Both the position numbers and the translations under genes were made by a program. DNA of 64,000 nucleotides, taken from contig JBMNHO010000002.1 of the NCBI GenBank assembly GCA_050950425.1, positions 1,612,001-1,676,000 on the forward strand. Reading direction: 5' to 3'. Of the stretch, positions 24,115-32,711 are shown in pieces. Each line of letters begins with the position of its first letter. Position 1 is the stretch's first letter. The stretch comes from RGIG529 sp050950425 (GTDB lineage Bacteria; Bacillota; Clostridia; Oscillospirales; Oscillospiraceae). The notes below the pieces were generated by a model. It was given only the letters and a program-made list of their open reading frames with translations, did not search any database and had not been told where the DNA came from.

Positions 24115-26532
24115 TTGAAAATCAGAATTGCCCTTGCAGGGAATCCCAACAGCGGTAAAACAACCTTGTTCAATGCTTTGACGGGTGCAAATCAATTTGT
24201 TGGAAACTGGCCCGGCGTTACTGTCGAAAAAAAGGAAGGAAAGCTGAAAAAGCACAACGATGTAGAAATCATAGACTTGCCGGGTATTTATTCGTTGTCT
24301 CCCTATACGCTGGAAGAAGTGGTGGCGAGAAACTTTCTCATCAATGAAAGGCCGGACGCTATTTTAAATATTGTGGACGGAACCAACCTGGAGCGCAACC
24401 TGTATTTGACGACACAGCTGGTGGAGCTTGGTATCCCGGTGGTTGTGGCGATCAATATGATGGATGTGGTCAAGAAAAACGGCGACCTGATACGAACAGA
24501 GGAGTTGTCTCGTCAGCTGGGCTGCAAGGTGGTGGAGATTTCCGCGTTAAAAGGGCAGGGCATCTTGAAAGCGGCAGAAGAGACCGTTGCATCGGCAAAG
24601 CAAGCAAGCGTTATTCCGCAGCATGAATTCAGCGGCGCTGTGGAACATGCGCTGGCGCATATCGAAGAGGCCGTTCTGCACGACATGCCTGCCGAGCAGC
24701 AGCGTTGGTACGCCATTAAAATTTTTGAGCGTGACAAGCGGGTGTTGGATCAGCTTGAATTAAGCGAGGAAGAGCTGGATCATATCGAGTCGGATATCCA
24801 AGCTGCAGAAAAAGAAATGGATGATGATTCAGAAAGCATTATTACAAACGAGCGATATATTTACATAGCATCTGTTATGAAAGGGAGCTACAAGAAAAAG
24901 AACGCCGGGAAACAGACGGTTTCCGATAAAATTGATAAGGTAGTAACGAACCGTATTTTGGCGCTTCCCATTTTTGCCATTGTCATGTTTATCGTCTATT
25001 TCGTATCCGTGACGACGGTTGGCACATGGGCCACCGACTGGGCAAACGAAGACTTATTCGGGGACGGATGGCATTTGTTCGCCATCGGCTCCGCCGGCTA
25101 TGAAGCGGCTGCGGAAGAATATGTCATTCCCGGCGCGCAGATTGAGGCGTTTGAAGCAAGTGCCGAAGAAGCGGGGCTGGAACCGGATGCCGCAACCGAT
25201 CTTACGACCACAGCATACCTGTATGACGATGACGGAAACGTGGAGGAAGAGCTTTCCGTTACCTATGCCGATTATATGGCGGCCATGGAAATGGAAGAAC
25301 CGGACCCGACTGCATACGGCATATGGGTTCCGGGCATTCCGGTCTTGGTGAAAGACGGATTGGAAGCGATCCATTGCGCAGACTGGCTGCAAAGCCTGAT
25401 CCTTGACGGTATCATCGCGGGGGTTGGGGCGGTGCTTGGTTTTGTGCCGCAGATGCTTGTTTTGTTCCTGTTCCTGGCGTTCCTGGAAAGCTGCGGTTAC
25501 ATGGCGCGCATTGCGTTTATCATGGATCGTGTTTTCCGAAAGTTTGGGTTGTCCGGTAAGTCCTTCATTCCCATCCTGATCGGTACAGGCTGCGGCATCC
25601 CGGGGATCATGGCTTCTCGTACCATTGAAAATGAACGGGATCGCAGGATGACCATTATCACCACTACGTTTATCCCATGCGGGGCAAAGCTTCCCATTAT
25701 CGCGTTGATCTCCGGCGCGTTGTTTGGCGGTACATGGTGGGTTGCACCCAGTGCATATTTTCTTGGTATTCTTGCCATCATAGCATCGGGTATCATGCTG
25801 AAAAAGACCAAAATGTTCTCTGGAGATCCAGCGCCGTTTATTATGGAGCTCCCGGCATATCACTGGCCCACCATTGGGAATCTTCTGCGCTCCATGTGGG
25901 AGAGGTCATGGTCCTTCATCAAGAAGGCAGGGACGATTATTTTGCTGTCTGCCATCATTCTCTGGTTCCTGCAAAGCTTTGGCTTTGAAAACGGCCTGTT
26001 TGGCATGGTAGAGGACTTGAACAACTCTATTTTGGCCACCATCGGAAACGCCATTGCCTGGTTGTTCATCCCCCTGGGCTGGGGCCACTGGCAGGGTGCG
26101 GTTGCCACTATCACGGGGCTGATTGCAAAAGAAAATGTGGTGGGTACGTTCGGTGTCCTGTTTGGCGGATTTGAAGAAGTGGCCGAAAACGGCTGGCAAG
26201 TTTGGGCAAACATGCGAGCGGTGTTTACCCCCCTGGCGGCGTATTCCTTCCTTGCGTTTAACCTGCTGTGTGCGCCTTGCTTTGCAGCCATTGGCGCCAT
26301 CCGCCGAGAGATGAACAGCGCCAAGTGGACTTGGTTTGCCATTGCATATCAGAGCATTTTCGCTTACGCGGTTGCGTTCATGATCTATCAATTTGGCATG
26401 TTGTTCCTGGGAGCCGGCAGTGTGCTTGGATTGATTTTTGCTGTGGCGGTTTTGGCTGTCATCCTGTTTTTCCTGTTCCGCCCTTCCCGGGACAAAGGTC
26501 CGCGTAAAGGTATGGCCCAGGCGTCGCTATAA
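24115..26532 (+). CDS. feoB: Ferrous iron transporter FeoB
   Basis: An 805-residue GTP-gated iron transporter. The N-terminal G domain has G1 GNPNSGKT (9-16), G3 DLPG (54-57) and G4 NMMD (114-117), followed by a helical GDI domain. The membrane part carries two Gate-type regions (GCGIPGIMASRTIENERDRR and IAKENVVGTFGVLFGG). Between the first membrane helix and the next lies an acidic insert of about 105 residues (about 303-405) expected outside the cell. This makes the protein longer than usual. TTG start with AAGGATGA upstream. Confidence 0.96.
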   Translation: MKIRIALAGNPNSGKTTLFNALTGANQFVGNWPGVTVEKKEGKLKKHNDVEIIDLPGIYSLSPYTLEEVVARNFLINERPDAILNIVDGTNLERNLYLTTQLVELGIPVVVAINMMDVVKKNGDLIRTEELSRQLGCKVVEISALKGQGILKAAEETVASAKQASVIPQHEFSGAVEHALAHIEEAVLHDMPAEQQRWYAIKIFERDKRVLDQLELSEEELDHIESDIQAAEKEMDDDSESIITNERYIYIASVMKGSYKKKNAGKQTVSDKIDKVVTNRILALPIFAIVMFIVYFVSVTTVGTWATDWANEDLFGDGWHLFAIGSAGYEAAAEEYVIPGAQIEAFEASAEEAGLEPDAATDLTTTAYLYDDDGNVEEELSVTYADYMAAMEMEEPDPTAYGIWVPGIPVLVKDGLEAIHCADWLQSLILDGIIAGVGAVLGFVPQMLVLFLFLAFLESCGYMARIAFIMDRVFRKFGLSGKSFIPILIGTGCGIPGIMASRTIENERDRRMTIITTTFIPCGAKLPIIALISGALFGGTWWVAPSAYFLGILAIIASGIMLKKTKMFSGDPAPFIMELPAYHWPTIGNLLRSMWERSWSFIKKAGTIILLSAIILWFLQSFGFENGLFGMVEDLNNSILATIGNAIAWLFIPLGWGHWQGAVATITGLIAKENVVGTFGVLFGGFEEVAENGWQVWANMRAVFTPLAAYSFLAFNLLCAPCFAAIGAIRREMNSAKWTWFAIAYQSIFAYAVAFMIYQFGMLFLGAGSVLGLIFAVAVLAVILFFLFRPSRDKGPRKGMAQASL

Positions 26533-26547
26533 GAGAAGGAGGTCCAT

Positions 26548-26733
26548 ATGGTCGCTTTTTTACAAGCAAACATTGGTACAATTCTAGTTGCCGTGTTGGT
26601 GGCGGTGATTGTCGTGAGCATCATCGTGTCCATACATAAAAGAAAAAAAAGGGGCGTTTCCTCCTGTGGTTGCGGGTGCAGCCACTGTGACGCGCGAGAC
26701 AGCTGCCATGCGGCACAAGACCACGAAAAATAA
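26548..26733 (+). CDS. FeoB-associated Cys-rich membrane protein
   Basis: A 61-residue protein: one membrane helix (about 8-29), a basic KRKKR stretch, then a Cys cluster CGCGCSHC plus one more Cys and several His. It matches the PF12669 family encoded beside feoB in many Firmicutes. The Cys/His tail on the cytosolic side suggests handling of iron as it leaves FeoB. It is 15 bases after feoB with AGAAGGAGG. Confidence 0.92.
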   Translation: MVAFLQANIGTILVAVLVAVIVVSIIVSIHKRKKRGVSSCGCGCSHCDARDSCHAAQDHEK

Positions 26734-26775
26734 ATACCCCCTCCGTTCCGAAGGGGAATTGTCTTGACCTGAAAG

Positions 26776-26807
26776 GGCTGGAATGCGAGATGTCTCGCAT
26801 TCCAGCC
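26776..26807. terminator. 15-bp perfect hairpin after the feo operon
   Basis: Positions 26776-26790 pair perfectly with 26793-26807 around a 2-base loop. No T-run follows. It may stabilise or partly end the feo message. Confidence 0.5.
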
Positions 26808-26826
26808 GGTGATTTAAGCTGAAGCA

Positions 26827-26855
26827 AAGGGTGAAACCATCGCCCTTTTAAAAAC
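26827..26855 (+). terminator. Probable terminator of the feo operon
   Basis: AAGGGTG (26827-26833) pairs with CGCCCTT (26841-26847) and is followed by TT then A-rich sequence. Modest strength. Confidence 0.5.
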
Positions 26856-26886
26856 TCCCATGGTTAGCCTAGACTAACCATGGGAG
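26855..26886 (+). promoter_or_regulatory. Palindrome containing GTTAG-N6-CTAAC before the DUF2325 gene
   Basis: Thirteen-base arms (26855-26867 and 26874-26886) are perfectly complementary around CCTAGA. The inner part, GTTAG (26863-26867), six bases, CTAAC (26874-26878), repeats the arms and spacing found at the feo start. Confidence 0.65.
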
Positions 26887-26910
26887 AGATAGGAACAGAA
26901 AGGAACGTGT

Positions 26911-27207
26911 ATGAGTGTTGTCATCGTAGGCGGAAATGAAAAAATGGCATGTCAATATGCGGATATCTGCGAACATTACGGTTGCAAAGCAAAGATATTT
27001 ACAAAAGAAAACGGGTCTCTGAAAAAGAAAATGGGCTATCCGGATCTTTTGATTTTATTTACCAATACTGTTTCACACAAAATGGTGATTAGCGCATCTC
27101 AGGTTGCAAAGCGAAATCGCATTCCTGTTGAAAGAGTCCATCAAAGCAGTGCAACAGCGCTGCACACTGTTTTATCGAAGCAGTGTGTGGCGTGTGCCAG
27201 GGTCTGA
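26911..27207 (+). CDS. DUF2325 domain protein
   Basis: A 98-residue protein of the DUF2325 family (PF10087): MSVVIVGGNE opens a Rossmann-like beta strand and loop, and HKMVISASQVAKRNRIPV and VHQSSATAL are typical. Two Cys sit near the end (KQCVACARV). Function is unknown. Such proteins are often found near redox or metal genes. It lies 24 bases downstream of the operator-like palindrome, so it probably belongs to the same iron regulon. AAAGGAAC precedes the ATG. Confidence 0.85.
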   Translation: MSVVIVGGNEKMACQYADICEHYGCKAKIFTKENGSLKKKMGYPDLLILFTNTVSHKMVISASQVAKRNRIPVERVHQSSATALHTVLSKQCVACARV

Positions 27208-27231
27208 AACACCAGAAAGGGGAGGATTTAT

Positions 27232-27783
27232 TTGTTAGAAGCCTATTTGATCAAGCATTGTGCCCCGACGCTTGCTTCTTTGAAAACGGCGGGATTATTC
27301 CGAATCTCCTTTTCTTCGGAAGAGGATTTGCTGGAGCAATTTGCGCAATGGAACGATGTGCTGGGGAAAAAGGGCGTATCGCTGCGCTTGTTTCAGAAGC
27401 AGGAGGAGACAGCGCTGATCTATGTTTACCGCAAATCAAAGCTGGAGGCGGATCTGCGCGCACCTGGCATGGCACGGTTTTTAAGACGATATGGATACGT
27501 GCAGACGGACATTGGATATGCACTGTCCAGACTGGGGATGCGGCTGCAGACGAAAGAAGAGTTTCCCCATGAGATAGGAGCCTTTTTGGGGTATCCCCTG
27601 GGAGATGTCATAGGATTTATCAGGAACAAGGGACAGAACAGCAAGCACACGGGAGATTGGAAGGTATATTGCAACCAAGGAGAAGCCTTGCGGCTTTTTC
27701 GGAGATTCAAGAAGTGCAAAGATGTATATAAAGCACTTTGGAAACAAGGGAGAAGCATTTTGCAGCTTACCGTGGCGGCATAA
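27232..27783 (+). CDS. DUF3793 family protein
   Basis: A 183-residue protein of the DUF3793 family. Marks include HCAPTLASLKTAGLF near the start, the basic stretch ALIYVYRKSKLEADL and FPHEIGAFLGYPLGDVIGF. The last segment contains KVYCNQGEA and FKKCKDVY. Function unknown. The family is often next to feoB, flavodoxin or DUF2325 genes in Clostridia. TTG start right after GGGGAGG. It is 24 bases after DUF2325 and probably in one operon with it. Confidence 0.85.
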   Translation: MLEAYLIKHCAPTLASLKTAGLFRISFSSEEDLLEQFAQWNDVLGKKGVSLRLFQKQEETALIYVYRKSKLEADLRAPGMARFLRRYGYVQTDIGYALSRLGMRLQTKEEFPHEIGAFLGYPLGDVIGFIRNKGQNSKHTGDWKVYCNQGEALRLFRRFKKCKDVYKALWKQGRSILQLTVAA

Positions 27784-27940
27784 ACACAGGCCTATCCGTC
27801 AGAAACAACATGTATAAACTTATGGAATGTGATCAGCGGGGCTGCTGTGTGTAAATTCGGCTGTGGCGAATGCTTTTTTAGCCGCCATTCATTTTTTGAA
27901 ACATTTGACCGGCGGCCAAAAAGAAGCTGCGTGCTGATAA

Positions 27941-27978
27941 AAATGCGTCAATCAACCGATCGGTTGATTGACGCATTT
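27941..27978. terminator. 38-bp perfect palindrome, bidirectional terminator
   Basis: Positions 27941-27958 are fully complementary to 27961-27978 around central AT. Both ends are A/T-rich. It lies between the convergent DUF3793 and zinc-ribbon genes. Confidence 0.75.
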
Positions 27979-28007
27979 CATTTTAAGCGATCATCATTTT
28001 ACTTCAC

Positions 28008-28502
28008 TTACCCCACTTTACGCCCACACACGCTGCAAAAGTTTTGCTCTTTTGTTAGTTGTTTGCCGCAATTGGGACAAAACTGATGTTCCGACACGGA
28101 AGAGGAAGGAGCGGAAGCGTCGGCCGCCAACCGCGCCCCGCATTTGGGGCAGAAGTTTACAGCCGCGCCCGCGGGACTGCCGCAGACGGGGCAGGGGCGG
28201 ACAGAATCGTCAACAGAGTCGGAAACGTCTTGTTTGATTTTTAATAGTTCTGTTTCATGGATTAGGATGGTGTCTTGACATGCCGTGATTTGGGAACAAA
28301 TATTCAAGGAGGTTTCGTCGAACGAATCGCCGGTTTCAAAACGCGTCCAAATATGCTCCCCCAGCTGCATCTTCAGGTCGGAAATCTTTTGATATTCTTT
28401 GTTTATTTTTGCGTTGATTCGATTGACTTCCAGAATGTGGCTTGTCTTATCTGTCACATGTCTGGCGATAGAACTAATTTTCTCAAAAAAAGCGGATGCC
28501 AT
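28008..28502 (-). CDS. Helical protein with two C-terminal zinc ribbons
   Basis: A 164-residue soluble protein. Residues about 1-95 are helical and charged with coiled-coil character (KINKEYQKISDLKMQLGEHI). Two zinc ribbons follow: CPVCGS with CPKCGA, and CPNCGK with CSVCGR. ATG 28502 has GGAGGC upstream. Such zinc-ribbon proteins often accompany membrane stress or secretion genes, but no function can be given. Confidence 0.72.
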   Translation of the reverse strand: MASAFFEKISSIARHVTDKTSHILEVNRINAKINKEYQKISDLKMQLGEHIWTRFETGDSFDETSLNICSQITACQDTILIHETELLKIKQDVSDSVDDSVRPCPVCGSPAGAAVNFCPKCGARLAADASAPSSSVSEHQFCPNCGKQLTKEQNFCSVCGRKVG

Positions 28503-28653
28503 CTTTTGCCTCCTAAAAAATCGAAACTCAATCTGGCTGACCATTTCTAAGAAGAGCCGGTTGAACACAACCTCCACATTAACCCTTTTGTTTTAAATGG
28601 GAGCAGAAAAAGAGCAAGTTCTTATTTGCAAATCGGTTCAAAAAGGGAAAGCA

Positions 28654-29211
28654 TTAGGAAATCAACTTGAATTGGCCAATCAAAGGGAGGGGTTTTGTTT
28701 TCCCATTGACGGCGTTTAGCATACCGTAGATCACAAGAAGCGCAATGGCAGCGACCACAGCAAGGGTTATGATGACAGACAGGAAGACTCCAAACCCATT
28801 GAGGGTGCGGATGCCGGTGGGGATACCGTAATATACCAGTTCCTTGTGAAAGATAAGGCCGATGACCAAGTGAAGCAGCCAGGAAGCGAACCCCAAGATA
28901 GCAGATGCGATGAGAAGGAGCAGCCCCTGATTGGCATGGTATCTTCCGTATTTGGAGTTTGGCGTGGCCACCAAGGGGAGAAAGAACAAAATCCCCAAAT
29001 AGGCGAGGGTCGCATAGATTTTGCTGTTTTCAATGTCCTCCGGAGAATACGCTCCGTGAGAAGGTGCGTCATGAGAGTCAGGGGTGGGGCGGGGGATGGT
29101 TTGCTGCGCTGTTTGCTGGCCATGATCAGAACCTTCATTTCTGTTGCCGCAAGAGTTGCAAAAGTTTGCACCTTCCTCTATGTATGCTCCGCAGTTTCCG
29201 CAATATGGCAT
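28654..29211 (-). CDS. Zinc-ribbon membrane protein (DUF4870-like)
   Basis: A 185-residue protein. The N-terminal zinc ribbon has CGNCGA and CNSCGN (Cys4, Cys7, Cys18, Cys21). A polar linker leads to three or four hydrophobic segments (about 67-180). The segment KYGRYHANQGLLLLI is typical of the DUF4870/Tic20-like small membrane proteins. AAGGAGG precedes the ATG. It is upstream of the other zinc-ribbon gene on the same strand. Confidence 0.8.
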   Translation of the reverse strand: MPYCGNCGAYIEEGANFCNSCGNRNEGSDHGQQTAQQTIPRPTPDSHDAPSHGAYSPEDIENSKIYATLAYLGILFFLPLVATPNSKYGRYHANQGLLLLIASAILGFASWLLHLVIGLIFHKELVYYGIPTGIRTLNGFGVFLSVIITLAVVAAIALLVIYGMLNAVNGKTKPLPLIGQFKLIS

Positions 29212-29345
29212 AGTACAACCTCCTTATGATAATGATTTGGGGGGCAATCAGCAGGTAAAACACAATCTTAAAGATAATGTTCCTCTTTCTGATTCTATGG
29301 TAGCAGACTCCAGATGCAAATGCAAGAAATTTCTCCCATGACACG

Positions 29346-29382
29346 AAAGAACCGCCGGCGAACATTCGCCAGCGGTTCTTTT
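29346..29382. terminator. Terminator beside the LTA-synthase-like gene
   Basis: A 10-bp stem plus an inner six-pair stem with one mismatch (29346-29362 with 29365-29381) ends in TTTT on the plus strand. It lies just past the stop of the minus-strand gene. Confidence 0.7.
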
Positions 29383-29398
29383 CAGCGGTTAAGAACGG

Positions 29399-31378
29399 TT
29401 AGGAAGCAAGGACAGCTTTATAGTAGTTATTCTCCAGTATTTTCTTAGAGTAATCAAACTTGTTGTTGACCACTTTCATAACAGATCGAGCATAATCATC
29501 TTCGACCGTGACGCCATCGTTGGGGGTAAACGTGCCTGTTGTGCTGTCGTACCGCCCGTAGTCCGTGATCCAGCTTCGGTTGGAGAACACGATCAGGCGT
29601 GGCGAGTTAGATAAAATATCGGTTCCCATGAGCAGGCGGGAGTCAAACTCAAGGCCCATCAGGTTGGACACCGTAGGCAGGATATCCAAAGAGGAACAAG
29701 GCTTATCAACGGCAATGGGCCGCTCCATATCGCCAGACCACATAATGAGGGTTGTTTTATAAAGCTCAAAGTTTCGCTCCACCGTGTGGCCTGCAATTTC
29801 GTTGATGGCATCCAGCCCTTCCCATTCCAATCCATAAGGATAATGGTCACCGGACAGAACAATGGCGGTATTTTCCAAGATCCCCTTTTCTTCCAGGGCA
29901 TCCAGAAGTGCCTGCACAGCCCGATCCAACTCAATATTGCAGGCCAGATATGCTTGCACCGATTCGCTGTATGGAAGGTCTTTTACCAAGTCCTGATTTT
30001 TCTTCGCCATGGCATTTCCGGTAAACGTATACAAAAGATGCCCGCTGACTGTCATATAATACACATGGAATGGCTGGCTGTCAATGAACTCGGGTAAGGT
30101 AACGTCGACCATCTCCAGGTCGGACTCCGGCCATGTTTTCTTCACGTCCAGCCCGTTGCCGACCCCCTTATATGTGTATCCCATATTGGGATGGGATTTG
30201 TCACGTCCATAAAATGTATATGTGTGATTGTGGTAGGCAAGTGTTTTATAGCCCAGGGCGGAAAGTTGGTTGCCCGTAGCAAATGGCATTCGATTGTCTG
30301 CGGACTTGGCAAAGCTGCGAATGCCGGATTTCGGGATCAGGCTGGTTAGTGTCGTATATTCGCCGTCCGATGTGGAGACACCCCAAACGGGATTGTAAAA
30401 GTTGTTGCACACAAAGCCTTCACGAGACAGTTTATACAGCGTGGGGGTTAATTCTTTGTCGACAGCGTAGGAAGAGAACCCTTCCCCGCAGATCCAGATC
30501 AGGTTTTTGCCTTTCCAAGCACCGGTATACTCGTTTTTCATGCTGGGAGCCACACTGCTAAAGTATTCATGCATATCTTTGATGGTTGCATTGCTTGTAT
30601 TGGCAATGAGAGCGTCAAAATCAATGTCCATGACGTTTGGTTCATATATAACAGGTGCTGTTGATACAGTTGGATCCGCGGAGACAACGGGAGAAACAAG
30701 AGGGTTAGACCCTGTTCCTGTATCCATGCCAAATATTAAGTGTGTTGCATCCAGGCGCACTGTGGTCAAAACTCCAAAATTTTGTACCAACAGGTCTGGA
30801 ATAAAAGATTCGGAATATAAATAGCGGATCGACAAAATGCCGCCGGTCGAAAACTGGGTGACGATCAAAGCCAACAGCTGTGTAACGACGATCACACCGG
30901 CAAACAGCAGCCCGACCAGGATAGGGGGGCGTTGGCGAGGGATGCTGCTTTTTCCAAACAAAATCCAAATGACCAAGGGGATGAGAAGCAAAATCAAAAT
31001 GGGCAGGCTTTTTAAAACACCGGCCAGAGCTTCTCGCCAATATTGAGAGACCTCTCCCGTAGCGGTAAACGAATAGAGCACCATAAACGTTTTGAAAATG
31101 GTAAAATACACCGTTTGCCCGTAGAGAACAAACAAAGAAACAACCATAGAGACAATAGAAATTCTACGGTTGACTTTTGGGCTCCATAAGCTGCTGATGA
31201 ATGCGATAAAAAGACCGAAAGGAACGCAGAAAAGCAGGGTATAAAAAAATCCTTTTGTAAAAACAGTTCCAAAACAATATGCTTTCACGACCAATTCCAT
31301 GTAGAAAATGGAAATGGGGAAAAAGAGGAGGAATGTAAGGGGACGCGCGAAAAACTGGGAAATACGTTTTCGTATCAA
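29399..31378 (-). CDS. LTA synthase / sulfatase-family membrane phosphotransferase
   Basis: A 659-residue protein. Five membrane helices (about 12-190) precede an extracellular alkaline-phosphatase-fold domain (about 285-600). The metal-binding start IWICGEGFSSYA, the likely nucleophile Thr in GVSTSDGEYTT and the late metal site LSGDHYPYG are present. LtaS-type enzymes polymerise glycerol phosphate from phosphatidylglycerol. Relatives add phosphoglycerol or phosphoethanolamine to glycans, so the exact product is open. TTG start, AAGGAG ten bases upstream. Confidence 0.85.
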   Translation of the reverse strand: MIRKRISQFFARPLTFLLFFPISIFYMELVVKAYCFGTVFTKGFFYTLLFCVPFGLFIAFISSLWSPKVNRRISIVSMVVSLFVLYGQTVYFTIFKTFMVLYSFTATGEVSQYWREALAGVLKSLPILILLLIPLVIWILFGKSSIPRQRPPILVGLLFAGVIVVTQLLALIVTQFSTGGILSIRYLYSESFIPDLLVQNFGVLTTVRLDATHLIFGMDTGTGSNPLVSPVVSADPTVSTAPVIYEPNVMDIDFDALIANTSNATIKDMHEYFSSVAPSMKNEYTGAWKGKNLIWICGEGFSSYAVDKELTPTLYKLSREGFVCNNFYNPVWGVSTSDGEYTTLTSLIPKSGIRSFAKSADNRMPFATGNQLSALGYKTLAYHNHTYTFYGRDKSHPNMGYTYKGVGNGLDVKKTWPESDLEMVDVTLPEFIDSQPFHVYYMTVSGHLLYTFTGNAMAKKNQDLVKDLPYSESVQAYLACNIELDRAVQALLDALEEKGILENTAIVLSGDHYPYGLEWEGLDAINEIAGHTVERNFELYKTTLIMWSGDMERPIAVDKPCSSLDILPTVSNLMGLEFDSRLLMGTDILSNSPRLIVFSNRSWITDYGRYDSTTGTFTPNDGVTVEDDYARSVMKVVNNKFDYSKKILENNYYKAVLAS

Positions 31379-31493
31379 TCAGAACAACTCCTTCGTAGCA
31401 ACAATCAAACACGTTGTCTTAGTTTTGTGCGGCATGGACCTAAATTTTATCCTACAAACAGACCACATCTAAAAAAGTTCATAATCTTGCAAT

Positions 31494-31522
31494 ATTCTAT
31501 ACCCAATCACAAATAATGTCAA
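31494..31522 (-). promoter_or_regulatory. Promoter of the LTA-synthase-like gene
   Basis: On the minus strand TTGACA (31517-31522), 17 bases, TAGAAT (31494-31499). The rest of the 330-base gap 31379-31708 is A/T-rich with nothing else clear. Confidence 0.75.
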
Positions 31523-31708
31523 TTTATTCTTTCAAAGAAAGAGAAAAGCATGGTGGTTTTCTGGTTTTCGTGCTATGCTGCATGAATGAAACGGCGGAAA
31601 AGCAGAACAAAGAAAGAAAACACCCACCTTTCGGTAGATACAAATGGGGATAAAAAATTGTTATGATACTTTAATAGACGATGTAAAATGCAAGGGGAGA
31701 TACCGATT

Positions 31709-32260
31709 ATGAAAAGTAAGATGGCCGCAGGCTTGATCTGTTGTATATTCGTTTTGCTATGCGCGGGATGTGAGGCGGCTGAACTCAGCCCCGCCGAAAG
31801 CCCAAGCGAATCTTTCGCGGGCCAGGCAAGCCCGACACCCAGCGTCTTGCCGGATCCAAGCCCCGCACAATCTCCCTTGGGTTCGGATGCGCCGGTGATT
31901 GACGTTTCGACCCAAACCCAGCAGGTGGTGGAAAACCACGAAACGACTTCCGCTTCCCTCAATGGCAATTGGCCGGATAATGAGTTTACAAGGCAGCTGC
32001 CCAAGTTGTCGGCTGGAACGGTTGCCATGTCGTTGACACAGAGCCGGTCTTTTGAGCTTTTGGCATCCAACCTTTCCTTGCGGGAAGCAAAGGAATATAT
32101 TGATCGCACCATTGAAAAGGGCTTTGACAGAGAAGCAGAAATGAAAGACTACACCCACTCTGACATTGAGGCGTATACATACGATGCCAAAAATGAAGCG
32201 GGGTATCAGGTCTGCCTTTCCTATTCGGTGGGTTTGCTGAGCATTTCCGTGAAAAAATAA
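31709..32260 (+). CDS. Lipoprotein of unknown function
   Basis: A 183-residue lipoprotein. Signal peptide with lipobox LLCAGC, then a long Ser/Pro/Ala-rich linker (about 25-65), then a small soluble domain of about 110 residues (FTRQLPKLSAGTV to the end) that I do not recognise. AAGGGGAGA lies nine bases before ATG 31709. It stands alone with its own terminator. Confidence 0.75.
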   Translation: MKSKMAAGLICCIFVLLCAGCEAAELSPAESPSESFAGQASPTPSVLPDPSPAQSPLGSDAPVIDVSTQTQQVVENHETTSASLNGNWPDNEFTRQLPKLSAGTVAMSLTQSRSFELLASNLSLREAKEYIDRTIEKGFDREAEMKDYTHSDIEAYTYDAKNEAGYQVCLSYSVGLLSISVKK

Positions 32261-32280
32261 GACAAAAAAAGAGCAATGTG

Positions 32281-32318
32281 ATTAAAACCTGGCGCCAGGA
32301 TCGGTGCCAGGTTTTAAT
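32281..32318 (+). terminator. Terminator after the lipoprotein gene
   Basis: A 13-bp perfect stem (32281-32293 with 32306-32318) contains TTTTAAT at its 3' side. Confidence 0.75.
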
Positions 32319-32423
32319 CATGTTTAAAATGGAAACAAGGAGTGGCAAAAAAGGACGGCGCACATAAAATAGCATAGGGAACTGGTTGTCAAGATTTCCC
32401 TCACGAGAAGGAGAGTGGATGAG

Positions 32424-32711
32424 ATGATTTGTAGTTGTATTTTAAAAAAATGCGCTCCCAACTGGAGTGCTTGCAGCAGCCGGTGTACTTGTAACTGCAG
32501 ATGCAATTGCAATACCCAGACAACGGCAGTGGTGCGGTTTCGCGGCCTTTGTAGCATCGACAGCGATTGGGAGCCTGTCATGAGACGGTTCAACATGAAC
32601 CAAGGTCAGTCGAAGTGCTGCAGCCCGTGCGGTTGTTGCTGCAGATGTTGCTGTTCATGCTGCAATAGATGCTGCTGCGGTTGTGGCAAAAGCGGAGGAT
32701 GCCGCAGCTAG
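32424..32711 (+). CDS. Extremely Cys-rich small protein (95 aa, 26 Cys)
   Basis: A 95-residue ORF with two Cys blocks: one near the start in CxC and CxCxC spacing (CTCNCRCNC) and one at the end built from CCC, CC and CGC groups. The middle about 25 residues have a single Cys. There is no signal peptide. GAAGGAG lies ten bases before ATG 32424, while the GTG at 32415 is too close to that site. Similar Cys patterns occur in spore exosporium or coat proteins such as CdeC and in metallothioneins. Either is inference. It is short, so non-coding sequence remains possible. Confidence 0.55.
   Translation: MICSCILKKCAPNWSACSSRCTCNCRCNCNTQTTAVVRFRGLCSIDSDWEPVMRRFNMNQGQSKCCSPCGCCCRCCCSCCNRCCCGCGKSGGCRS

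Noticed and set aside
29135..29365. Minus-strand ORF upstream of the zinc-ribbon gene at 29211
   Set aside because: It overlaps the promoter region and the true start, with no ribosome site.
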